NCBI GenBank assembly: GCA_964482515.1 | Contig: CAYZXT010000005.1 | Location: 1-64,000, forward strand | DNA: 64,000 nt | DNA from: CAYZXT01 sp964482515 | Lineage (GTDB): Bacteria; Elusimicrobiota; Elusimicrobia; FEN-1173 | Reading direction: 5' to 3' | Shown here: positions 34,861 to 46,800 of the stretch, piece after piece | Position numbering within the stretch: position 1 is the first letter of the stretch | Layout: every line of letters starts with the position of its first letter | Translations under genes and position numbers: made by a program | The notes under the pieces: generated by a model | What the model was told of the DNA's origin: nothing | Database searches by the model: none | Seen by the model: the letters and a program-made list of their open reading frames with translations, nothing else

Positions 34861-37800
34861 GAACTTCCCAAAGCGGTTCCACACGAGGTGCGGCGACGAG
34901 CCGATGAAGAAACCGAGCGGCGCCGCGACGATCACGGGCAGGCCCGCGGCCATCAGAGCGAAGGCCGCCGCGAAGGAAAGGGCCGCCATGCCGAAGAACG
35001 CGGACGAAATCCCCAGCCGCTGCCGGCCGCTCGTCCCGCGTTCGCCGATCCCGCTCGACGGAGCGTTCGGCCCATGGTCGTTTGTGAGGACTACTTTATG
35101 GTCGCCGAAACCGAGCTGGACGGAGAAGAGGCCGGCCACGGCGGCCGCGACGAGCGCCGCAACGCCGAGGGATGAAACCGACGCCACCGCGAAGAACGCG
35201 AAGAAGGCGGGCCAGAAGGCGCGGCCGTTCTCGCTCAGCAGCGCCATGGGATATTTCACAAGAAAGCGCGCTGCAGGGCCGCCTTCCCGATAGATATTCT
35301 GCAACGCACCGCCGATTAAGGGTGGCCTTTTTTTCTCTACCATCTCCCGCGGGAGCAATCGCTCAATTATTTTTTCCTTCAGATTTTGAAATCTCCTAAA
35401 AATCTCTTCGTCCCGGATCGGCAGGGTCACCGCCAATATGGCCCGGGCGACATCTCTCTCGTCTTCGGTCCAAACCGGCTTCGCAGCGAGCTGTTCCCAG
35501 GACTCCAACTGTCGCACGGAAATCTCAACCGAGCCTCCGGTTTTCTGTCGTCTCGTTTTTGTCTTGGGTTCCCCTCGCCTTCTCAACAGGGTCCTGCGGG
35601 ACCTATTGTTGGCCAGGAGCATTGACATTTCCCCGTCCGGCCAACGATCTACCGATACCGGATCTTCCTGGGTCCACGAACCGCTCCACGGCACCGCCCG
35701 AATCTTCGATAGTTTAATAAGGAGCGGCGTGGTGACGAAGGGATCCATCACAAGCGCCGCGCCATGGGCCTTGGCGAGGGTAGCGACAGCGGCGAAATCG
35801 GCGGATACGGGCAAGGAGACGACTGGGGAGGGCCATTCCCCTTCCAAGAAATCGATGAAGGCTTTTTGGGCGAGGGGATCTTCCAGCCATTGGTCGGACT
35901 CCCCTGCGTCCCGATAATCCTGGGTGGATTTTATCGCCTTGATGGTTTCATTTACGGACGACCCTAAAACGGGCACGGATACCAGCGTATCATCAGCCGC
36001 GGTGTATATCCAAACAACTCCTCGGCCCAAATTCGTTTGATCGTGGAATAAACAAACCGCTCCTCCCCGTGAATCAATCAAAATAGGCCCTTTCCAATAA
36101 TACGTTTCGGCCCCTCGGGATTGGATTCGCCATTCCGTCACACGCTTGGCATTTTCTCGTTCGAAACGAGCCCTCACGCGGGCTCTTTTTGCCAAATCGG
36201 CCCACGCGTTTTCCGTCATTACATGGGGAGAAACCAATGAAAGTCCGCATTTTTTAAATTGCTCTTCCACCGCATTTTTGAGCGGTTCAACAGGGCTGGA
36301 CCCCAAATCCAAAACGAACCATGAGCTCGCGTGTACCTGAAAAACATCTCCGACCGGCCTGAGAACTCCAAATTCACCAGACAGATAGGCCTGTCCAAAA
36401 GTTTTCCCCTCCTTTTCGTCAACCCGCATCAACACATAGGCCAGCAAGGCATTCCCTTGCCGGTCTGTCGCCAAGCTCGGACCGATCATTATTTTGTCGC
36501 CGCTGGGCCAAACGGGCGACGTCAGGCCCAAGGTTTTCTCCAGAGGCGCCGAATGGGCGCTCCCCGTGCCGCCAAGCGTAACAACCGTCACCTCCTCGCC
36601 ATTCACAGGATCCCATTGATTTATGAACTTTGCACCGGGGAGATAGGATCCCAATATCCGCCGAACCTCAATATCGGATTTATAAACAAGACGTTCCATA
36701 ACGCCTTTTTTAAGCAGCAACGCGAAAGCTTTGATCTTGGGGCGATTCTCTGCTGCCAATTCAAAATACGAAAGGTTATTACTATTCGGATTAATGTAAT
36801 GATAATCGCCATCCTCATTAATAATGATTCTTCTGACAAGCCCGGTCCTCCGGTCGCTGGCCAAATAAACCTCGTATTCAGTAACATGGCGATCATTCGG
36901 TAACACGCGCCATCCGTCCACCACCCAAATGAGGCACCCATTGAGGCCCGCCATCCTATTCTCAAGGTTTCGTGCTTTCCGAGCCATCGGCAGGATCTTC
37001 ATTCCGGATGGAATAGCCCGATTCGGCGCAACCCGTAAATCGTCCGGCAAAAAAGCGGAGGAATTTTTGCGCCCAATCAGTAAAAATCTTCCAAAACGGT
37101 TCTGCAGCAGGTGAGGTGATGCGCCGAGGAAAAACGCGAGCGGCGCCGCGACGATCACGGGCAGGCCCGCGGCCATCAGAGCGAAGGCCGCCGCGAAGGA
37201 AAGGGCCGCCATGCCGAAGAACGCGGACGAAATCCCCAGCCGCTGCCGGCCGCTCGTCCCGCGTTCGCCGATCCCGCTCGACGGAGCGTTCGGCCCATGG
37301 TCGTTTGTGAGGACTACTTTATGGTCGCCGAAACCGAGCTGGACGGAGAAGAGGCCGGCCACGGCGGCCGCGACGAGCGCCGCAACGCCGAGGGATGAAA
37401 CCGACGCCACCGCGAAGAACGCGAAGAAGGCGGGCCAGAAGGCGCGGCCGTTCTCGCTCAGCAGCGCCATGGGATATTTCACAAGAAAGCGCGCTGCAGG
37501 GCCGCCTTCCCGATAGATATTCTGCAACGCGCCGCCGCTCAAGGACGACGGCGTGAATGCCAGAACGCCGATGGCGGGCTTATGGAACCCGCGCGAAGGG
37601 AACCCGTAATAAGTTTGGCCCACGAACGAGAATCCATGCCCGCGAAGAACTTCCCGCCATTCCTCCATGGAATGGAAGTTGTAGGGCATGCTCATGCCGG
37701 TCCAACCGTGAACCAGATAATTGGCGTACCAATCGTTGAAAGCGAAGTAGTCCTTGGCGAAACGCTCTCCGTGCTTTCGCACCAATTCGTGGAATCGACC

Positions 37801-40800
37801 CGTGGCCTCGCGGTCGGCCCCTGCCTCCAGGCGCGAATCAAGCGAATACGTGTCCTCCACCAGGACGAGGCGGCCTCCGGGCTTGAGGACGCGGCGGATC
37901 TCCCTCATGAGCACATTCAAGTCCTCCACATGATGGAGCGCGGCGTTGAAAATAACCATGTCCAGGGACTGAGACTTGAAGGGAAGCTGCGTAGACGAGG
38001 TGTGGATGAAACCGAGGTTCGGCCCAGTCAAGGAATTGCTCGCGGCGTTGTATTCAGGTTTATAGTACGGGTCCGTACCGATGATCCGCAGGTCTGGCCG
38101 ATCGGCAGCGATGCTTTTGCCTAAGTCGTTGTTGCCGGCCCCGATATCGGCGATCACGGCCCCCGAGGGCAGATCGTCCACGTAGCGCTTTATCTGCTTG
38201 TATGTGGTTTCATACTTGGTCTCTTTCTTGTACTTTCCGTAGGCGGTCCGCCAAGCATCATCGCCATCGAAGCGCGTCACGCGCTGGTGGACAGCCTGGA
38301 TGGCGTCGGACGGGTCGTCCTGATTCTCCGCGAGGACAGTCAAAATGTCTTCCGCCAAACCGCTCCGCAAACCCCATTCGGTGTAGCGCTTCTCAAGGAG
38401 AGCTTCAATGAAAAGCCGCATATCCCTTTTGTATTTCAACAAAGGAGGGACCGGGTTCTTCGCCATGGCACTGCTGGAAATATTGGGCTTCTCGGCCACC
38501 AAACCTTCTTCGTCGAAATCCCAATCGTAAATCTTCATCCCCGGATGGGCGGGATCCGCCGCCACCCGTTGTACGGCCGCGAGCAGTTCTTCTTCTCTCC
38601 CCTTCGCGGCCAGTAGCATCATGCAGCCGCCGCCTGCGCCGCTGACCTTGGCACCGGCCAGACCCGAACCCCGTAACGCCGCGATGATCACCGCAACTTT
38701 TTGATTGGCGTCCACGTCCCCTTGCAGACCGACGTTGGCTTCCCATTCCTCATTCATGGCCGCGGCGAGCTTTTCAAAGTCCCCGGCCTTCAGGGCTTCC
38801 CAAATGGCGTCACGCGCCCGAACCGCGTCTTGCACGTGGCGATAGCGGTCCGCCGGCCGGATCAACTGGACAAAAATCCGGTCGTTCAACAAGCCCGCGC
38901 CCTCATGGGTCGCCCCGGAATGGACCAGCAGGAGCCTCTCCTTCAATTTTCGGCGAAAATCGGGCGAAAGATTCAACGTTTCGACTGTTGGGATAGGAAT
39001 GGATGGATTTGCAACGAGCCTTTTTAGCCCAGGCAAGTAGCCACCGACAGGATCCTGCCAGCCGCCCAAGGACACCCGGTTCTCGACCAGGAAAGTGCGC
39101 GCCAAAACCTCGTCATCGGAAGGCCGGCGGCCCGTCGCCTCAAGGAGACCCCGCACCAACGCCGCCGACAAAACCCCGCTGACGCCCAGTCCGCTTCCGT
39201 GCGGGATATCCCTCACGATCAGGCGAACCCGAAGCCCGCCCCCAATCCGGCCAAGGTGATCATCCAACGCCACTCCCGCGGGCGGCGTCAATCCGACTTC
39301 CCGACACACCAGCTTAAACAACTTGTCCGAGTCACTAATATCGTGAACCTCTAGGTCGGCCGACGTCTTAAATTGTTTGATAGTGGTTTCGCGACCTTCT
39401 CCAATTTCCAGGATAATGGATGGAGTTTCCTGCGCCGACACCTCCACCGAGATCGGCTTCTTGCCGTCCAGCGTCATGGCCATGTTGACCACTTCGCCCG
39501 GCAAGCGCAAAGTGTTCACGTTTAAGTCGGTGCCCAGGCCGTTTCCGAAATCCAGACGCACAGGCGCGGAAATTTTCACCCGCGTGTTAGGGGCGATGGA
39601 GAGGCGAGTCGGATCGCGTCGGATTCGCTTGAAATGGATGTCGACGGCCCGGTTGATGCGCCGTAAACTTTCGGCTTGGATCTTTTCCTTTTCAACTTTT
39701 TCTGCGGCGCGCTGCGACCGCCCATAGAGCCGTTCCGCTTGATGCAGCAAAATCCGGATGCGAACTCCGCGAACAACATTCGTCCAGTCCGTCCGGGCGG
39801 CGAAAAGGAAAACAAGGTTTCCTACGAGGAAGGAAGACAGCAGCACCGTCAGGACGACGCTGGGCGGGCCGGAGTTCGCGATCGCCAGTCCCGCCAACGA
39901 CAACATGACGCCGATGAAACTGCCCAAAAGTCCGGTCCACCCCCGGGCGCCGGCGATGGAGAGCGTGGGGCCGAATTCGCCCCGGCCTTTGACCAATTTT
40001 GCTTTCACGGATGATCCCGTCAAAAGCCTGTCCAGGAAAACGTGCCCGAAGAACTCGTGCTGGCTGAAAGCGGCCAGGAGGCCGAGCGGGATGAGAAGAA
40101 ATTCCAGAGAGAACCCGAACAGCGCGAACAGGACCGCGACCAGAAGCGCGACGGCCGGAGCGCCGATGAGCAATGCCGGGCGGACGTCGATGGCGGAGGA
40201 GACGCCGGAGTCCGTCTGCTCTTTGTGAATCGCCTGATTGATCCGGATCAAACTCCAGAAATACCAGTTGAGCCGGTGGGCGCGATCGGACAAGACGAGC
40301 TTTTCCGCTTCCTCGTCGTAAACGACCGGCTGGCGAAACTGCTTGGCATCCTCCCGAATGTTCTCCTCCTCCAATTGAACGATCAAACCGTGCGGCTCCA
40401 AAGAACCGTAGGGGAGCTTTCCGAACCTTCTATCTCCCAGCGCGGACATGGAGGCAGCCCGCACCTGACTGTCGCTCAAAATGCCTTCCAGCGATGGGAA
40501 TTGCGGGAAGATGCGATATTCGCCGTCGTCACTGGAGTGTCCGGCGCCGACAAAAATGTCCACCCCGATCTCCGGGCTAAAATGCTCGACGATGCATTTG
40601 ATCAAGGACGGCACGGAGCCGTAGAAACCCGTATCGATGACCCGGATCCGATGATGGGCCAAAAGGCCGCTTTCCAGAAGCCCCGCGTGAATCTTATCGA
40701 CCGACCGACGGAAGTCCTCGCTGGCGGCGTAAGATTCCTCGAAATGCCGTTTCACGTCCGCATTAAACAGCGCGACGACGTCTTCATCGGGATGGACGTC

Positions 40801-43800
40801 GCGGTAACCGTACTCGATCGTCAACCTGTAAACGAATTCCTTCCAACCCGCGTAAATGGCCCCAACTTTCTGCCGGCTGAGGTAGTAAGCCGTCGAGCGA
40901 AGGGGCTCGCCCCTGAGGCGGCTGAGCAATTGATCGTATTGGTAGAACACCCCGGCGTCGCGAAGAAGCTCCACCCTAAACGCATCGTCCTTGGGGAGAG
41001 TATCCATGAAATAGGGAATGACGCCCATATATCCCAGGGCGTAGAGAAAATGTCCGTTATCGGACAGGATCCTCCGGTCGGCGCGTTCGGGGCCCTTGAT
41101 CAATTCGCTGAAGCGGAAGAATTCGCGATCCAGCGCTTCGCGTTCCGCGTCGGAAGCCCCCTCCGCCAGCGCGTCCCGCATGGTTTGGATTTCCCGGGTC
41201 AGCTCCTTCTCGTCGCGCCATTTGATCTCGGCGGGAATTCCATAGACCTCTCGGGGATCGAAATCGGAAACGCGGCCCAACAAAATATCCTTCACCCGGT
41301 CAAATCCGGCGGCCGGGTCGGGCGACTCGGAAGCGTCCGGAAGTTCCGATTGCTTATTGGCCGAAGTCAGGATCGTCCGAAGGGCGAGGTGGACCTGCTC
41401 GCGCATCATGTCGATCGTGATGCCGCCCCCGCTTACGGGATCGACACCCAGGATATACAAGCTTTTCAGCGCCTCGCCGGCCGGTCCGATGGCCTGCAAC
41501 GTCGCGGGATTGAAAAGGACCCGCCCGCCCTCCACCCCCACGCCGTTGGCCTCGAAGAAATCCAAGGCCGGGCTGAACCCGACGCAGAGGTAGGCCCTGT
41601 CGAAAGGCAATGTGAATTCCTGCCCGTCCGCGCGGCGAACCAGGACAGCGCCGTCGTCCTGAAACGCGGCGACGTTGAAACCGCCGACAAGCTCCAGGGA
41701 CGCATCGCCGGGGGAAGGGTTCTTCAGCCACTTCTCAATCGCGGGACGATACCGCGGGTCCGGGAGGATGGGGCTGGCGCCGTCTTTTCCCCAGCGGATA
41801 TCATTCTCGCGGAAAACGATCCGCACGGACCGCGCTTTATCGCGGAGATGCAAAGCCAATCGAAGACCCGTGTTTCCAGCCCCGATGATGATAACGTCCT
41901 CGTTCGAACCTTGGCTCGCGGCTTCCACCGACTCGTTGCGGGTGATGCGGATGACGCGGCCCGGATAATCGTCTTCGCCGGGAACGCCGAGGCGTCTCGG
42001 GTTGTGGAAAACCCCCATGGCCGACACCACGTGCCGCGCGCGGACCGTGTAAGTCCTGTTCAAGACGGGGTCGACCATGGTCAACAGATACCCTGAAAGC
42101 GCCCGCATCGGGACAATATGACCCACCTGACGGTGCTCGAGGATGTGCCGGCGCAGGCCGAACCAATCGACGTAGTCGTAAAGGAACCGCAGTATCCCCG
42201 AACGATCGTCGAGTACGAAGTCCGGCGGCAGGTTTTCCATTCCCGTAAAATCCGCCGGACGGAAAATCACCATCATGAATTCCGCCAACTGCCGCCAAGA
42301 TTGGCCGATCCCGCCTTGCTCAAGCACCACGAAGTTGAGCCCTTCGGCTTTAAGCAATTGCGCCAGCATCAGACCCACGGGCCCCGCGCCGATCACCGCG
42401 ACGTCATAAACAGGCCGCGGCATGATCGCCCCGAGGCGGAGCGACGGGACCAAGGGGGACCGCGGCACCGCCACGCCGCAGGACGCCAGAATCTGATCCA
42501 AAGCTGACGCCCCCAACCACTGGACGGAATGGAACCCCGCCTTCTCGGCGCGCTCGACATAGGCCAGCGAATCGTCGATGATGAGGACCGATTCCGGCGG
42601 CAGACGGAAGTCGTCGAGGACGCTCTGAAGGAAACGGGGATCGTGCTTGAAGCAATGGTGCTCGAAGGAAAGGTACCATCCGTCCACGGCCTTCTCGAGC
42701 CAGGGATGGCGACGCGCCAGTTCCCGGCGATGGGAGACATTGAGGTGAGCGAAAATATAGACCTTCGACCCGGCCCTCCGGAGCCGGGTCAACAGCGCCC
42801 GACCGCCCGGGACTTCGTCGCCCACCATGCTGTTGAACGCGTCGAAAAAAAGATCCTCCGATAATTGCGCCGGACTGAACCCCATTGTCTCCATGGCAAG
42901 CCGGTAGAAAGCGCTCTCGTCGACCTCCCCTTCCTCAAACCGGCGCATGGGACTACCCTCGGTGAAGTTGCGCAGAAAGAAATACCACCTTTCAGGTTCT
43001 ATCCCCGTCGTCCACCGGGACAGCCGCTCGACAGCGACGCGCGGGTCGATCCGGACAAGCGTATTGCCTAAATCCACCATGACGACCGGGTAAGGGGAAT
43101 TACGCGAGGACGTGGAGAAAATATTTTTCCAATCCGTCCGGGCGGAGAGCAGTAAAACCAGGTTTCCAACGAGGAAGGAAGACAGCAGCACCGTCAGGAC
43201 GACGCTGGGCGGGCCGGAGTTCGCGATCGCCAGTCCCGCCAACGACAACATGACGCCGATGAAACTGCCCAAAAGTCCGGTCCACCCCCGGGCGCCGGCG
43301 ATGGAGAGCGTGGGGCCGAATTCGCCCCGGCCTTTGACCAATTTTGCTTTCACGGATGATCCCGTCAAAAGCCTGTCCAGGAAAACGTGCCCGAAGAACT
43401 CGTGCTGGCCGAAAGCGGCCAGGAGGCCGAGCGGGATGAGAAGCAATTCCAGAGAGAACCCGAAGTGCGCGAACATGACCGCGACCAGAAGCGCGACCGC
43501 CGGAGCGCCGATGAGCAGCGCAGGCTTCAAATCGGCAGCGCTGGAAGGAGCGTCACCCAGAAGGGCCTGGAACTGCCCAGCCACTGCGCCGTTACCGAAT
43601 TTCCGCAGAAACGCTTGAAGGGCTTGTATGGCCTCGGAATCCTTCGTTTTCCCCAAGACTATCTTCGCGCGTTCCACCGCCGTCCGCGCCACAGCTGGAG
43701 TCAGCCGGACTGATACGAGGATATCGGACAGCGACTCCAAATCTATCGCGGCAGCCGCTTGAGCCAGAGCGATGTTTTCCAAACCCACTCTTTCGCGTTC

Positions 43801-46800
43801 CGATTGGTCTCCTTCTTCTTTGTCGTTAATGCCGTGGGCCTCTTCGTTCCGGGCGATAGGGAGCGCGGCGATTTCCCGCCCCTCCTGCGCAAGCAGGCCG
43901 GAAATCTGGACGAAGTTCAATTCCCCTTTTTTGTTTTCCGAATTGTTATAGGGATTCCTATACTGCGGCCGCCCTTCCCTCATTTCATGCGGCATCCTTC
44001 GGAGGGCGTCAAAGATGGCGCGCGCATCGCCCACGAAAAGCCCGACGTCATCCATGCCCAATGGCATCTTGAGCCCTTTCTGATTGCCGACGACCCGCCC
44101 TGTTTCAGGCTCCAGCAGCATGGGCGCATAGGGGTCCGCTTTTATCACTACGCCGACAAGCAGCGAATAATCTTTCCCCAGTTTCAGCGCCGCTTCGCGT
44201 AACATCAATAGAGTCAGAAGAGTTTCAGGGCTAAGCATGGCCATGTCCGCCCAACACACAACGAGATGTCCGTCAAAATCCTCCAGGAGATCGGCGGCCT
44301 GAAGGACGGCATGACCGTCGCCGTACGGCAGCGTTTGATGGACGTAATCGGCTTGGAACCCTGCGATGTTCACCGCTTCGCGTATCCTGTCCTCAGTGCC
44401 CGGATCGCCATCCTTACTCGGCCGGACCACGAGGACGGGCTTGGAATCGAACGGGGAAATGGTCTTCAGGATGTGGTAAAGAACCGGCTCCCCGCCTATT
44501 TTGTAGGTGGCCTTCGGTCCGTCGTGCACGGCCAACAATCGGGAACCGACGCCAGCGGCGGCCGCCACTACGCGGACCGGACGATCCGGTTTGAATTCGT
44601 GCACATGTTGGATCCCCAATATTTCCAGACAGAGCGACTGAAGTTCTTTCAACCTCTTTTCCCGTCCGTCGCCCTCAAAGCTACGCCAATCCCGAGTCAG
44701 CTCCACCAGTTGTTTCCAACGGGACTGATTGCCACGATGGGCAGATTCGGGGTCCTTTGCCCTGCGAGCGCCGCCCAACAATAAAAATTCTCCTTTCCAG
44801 TTGCGCCACCCATGTGCGAGCCATCCGGCGGCGTAGCCGGCCAGCATCGCCATAAAAACGCCTCCTAGCGATTCCACACCGAAGCTCAACATCAAGACAA
44901 CCAACACGGCGGACGCCTCCCAAGAGAGCTTGCCGAACCTCCCGAAGGACGCCTTGATCTCGGCCTTTTCTTCCGGAGTCAATTTCCTGGCCTCCATTTT
45001 CCCTTTTTCAATGATCTCATCGTGGTTTTCCGACGACTCCCACTCGGCGCTCTTGTCGATCCAATAGCCGGCCCAGAACGTGGCGGGGAGGAGCAGGGCG
45101 ACGATCAGAAAAGCGGTCAAGGGAGCGGAGAGCGGAAGGGAAAAGACGAGGGCGGCGCCCGCCAGGAACGGCGCTTTGACGGGCCAGTCCACAAGCCCGT
45201 TCTCGAATCCAGGACCCAGGATGAAGGCGGATAGGAACCGCCCCACCGGCCCGCCCTGCAGATAGACCTGCTGCAGGCCGAACCGATAACCCGTTAAGGC
45301 AACGGCAGCAACGCGGCCGATCCTGGGTTGCCCAGATGAAACTTCCGCTTGGGTCTCTCCGGGGACCCGGGACACAACGTAGCAATAGGGGAGCCGGGCC
45401 CCGCGTTCGATTTCAATGCGAGGGTCCATGCTGGGGAATTTCCGCACCGCCATGACCTTCCTTGGCGACAGGGAACCGACGGACTTGGCCTTTTTATTGC
45501 CCGGAGACATCGAGAAGACGTCCGCGATTTTGTCCCCATTCCACAGGAGCGCTTTCCCTTTCTCGGCGAGAAAAACCTGCACCGCGTGCGCGGTTTCGAA
45601 AAGGACAGCTGGCCCGACGTCGTCCCAGTTGTCCCTGGGTCTGTTCATCATCTTGTCCCTCGGCTCATACCCCAAATGGCTCGCCATGTTGCCGATGATG
45701 CGGTCGAACCGCACGGGACGTCCGTCTCCATCCAGGAAATCCGGATTGACAACCTTTCCTTCCTCATCAAATATTTGTGTGATATCGGCGCGCACTGTTT
45801 TCAACCGGTGCTCTATCCCCGCGATGCGAAAGAGCATCCGCGCGTTGGCCATGGCGAAAGGATTGATGTCGGTCACCCAAATTTTGACGCTGTCCGGCGT
45901 TCGGACGGCCGCGATGTAGGCGTCGATCCCAGTCCCTGAAAAAGGGACCCAAATGTTTCCATCCTCCGGCACATCCAGGTCGAACAGCCCCGCCGCGACG
46001 GAAGAGTGTTCCGGCCACAGCTCGCCATAAGACCCCATGAGGAACCGGAAGTAGCCCTCGTCCTGGGACTCATGATAGGAGGTCGTTGGGTCATAGACCG
46101 TGCCCAGGACGGGAAAAATAAATTGGATTTTGGAAAGGTTATTTCGGATCATCTGGGCGATGCCGCCCGAGGGCCCGTCGGTTTTAATCCGATGCGGACT
46201 GAAGTTCTCCATCGTGCGGGAACCCTGGGCCGGATTCAGGCTGAAATACAGATACTCGCTGCTCAACGGGAACCACGTCCGTCCGCTTCTGTAGGCGTCG
46301 ATGAATTTTTGGGGCCCCTCCGGTCCAAAAGTGTATTTTTCATACGCCTGCCAGCCGTCCAGGTTCTCGCGCAATTTTGTTTCGTCTTTAAATCCCTCGA
46401 AATCTTCCCTGGACGGCAAATCCCGGTAAAAGAGGGCAAGGCTGACATACTCCCACATTTCCTTCCCTGGTTCCACAACCGGAAAAATGCACAATAGTTG
46501 TCCGGACGGTGAATAAAGCAGATCAAGTTGATCCGGGAAAACGGCTTTATCGCCGCTCCGGAGAGCCAAGTCCCGCTGCAAGGCATGCCATCCGTCCCAT
46601 TCCCGGTGCGAAGGGTCAGAAGTCAAGGTCACCCGCTTAAGAGTTGCGCCGCCGATCACGGGGGAACCGTCCGGATAGGAGCCGATAATTTCAACGGATT
46701 GCACGGCGGTGTCGGTGTCCGCCATCAAGGCTTCCAGGAATGCGTAGGCCGCCATATTTTTGGATACCCCACGGGGCCATAAAACGGCTTTCAGGGAAGA

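Noticed and set aside
40042..42096. 684-codon plus-strand frame opposite the giant gene
   Set aside because: Shadow of the flavoprotein cassette; part of it is duplicated simply because repeat C is duplicated.
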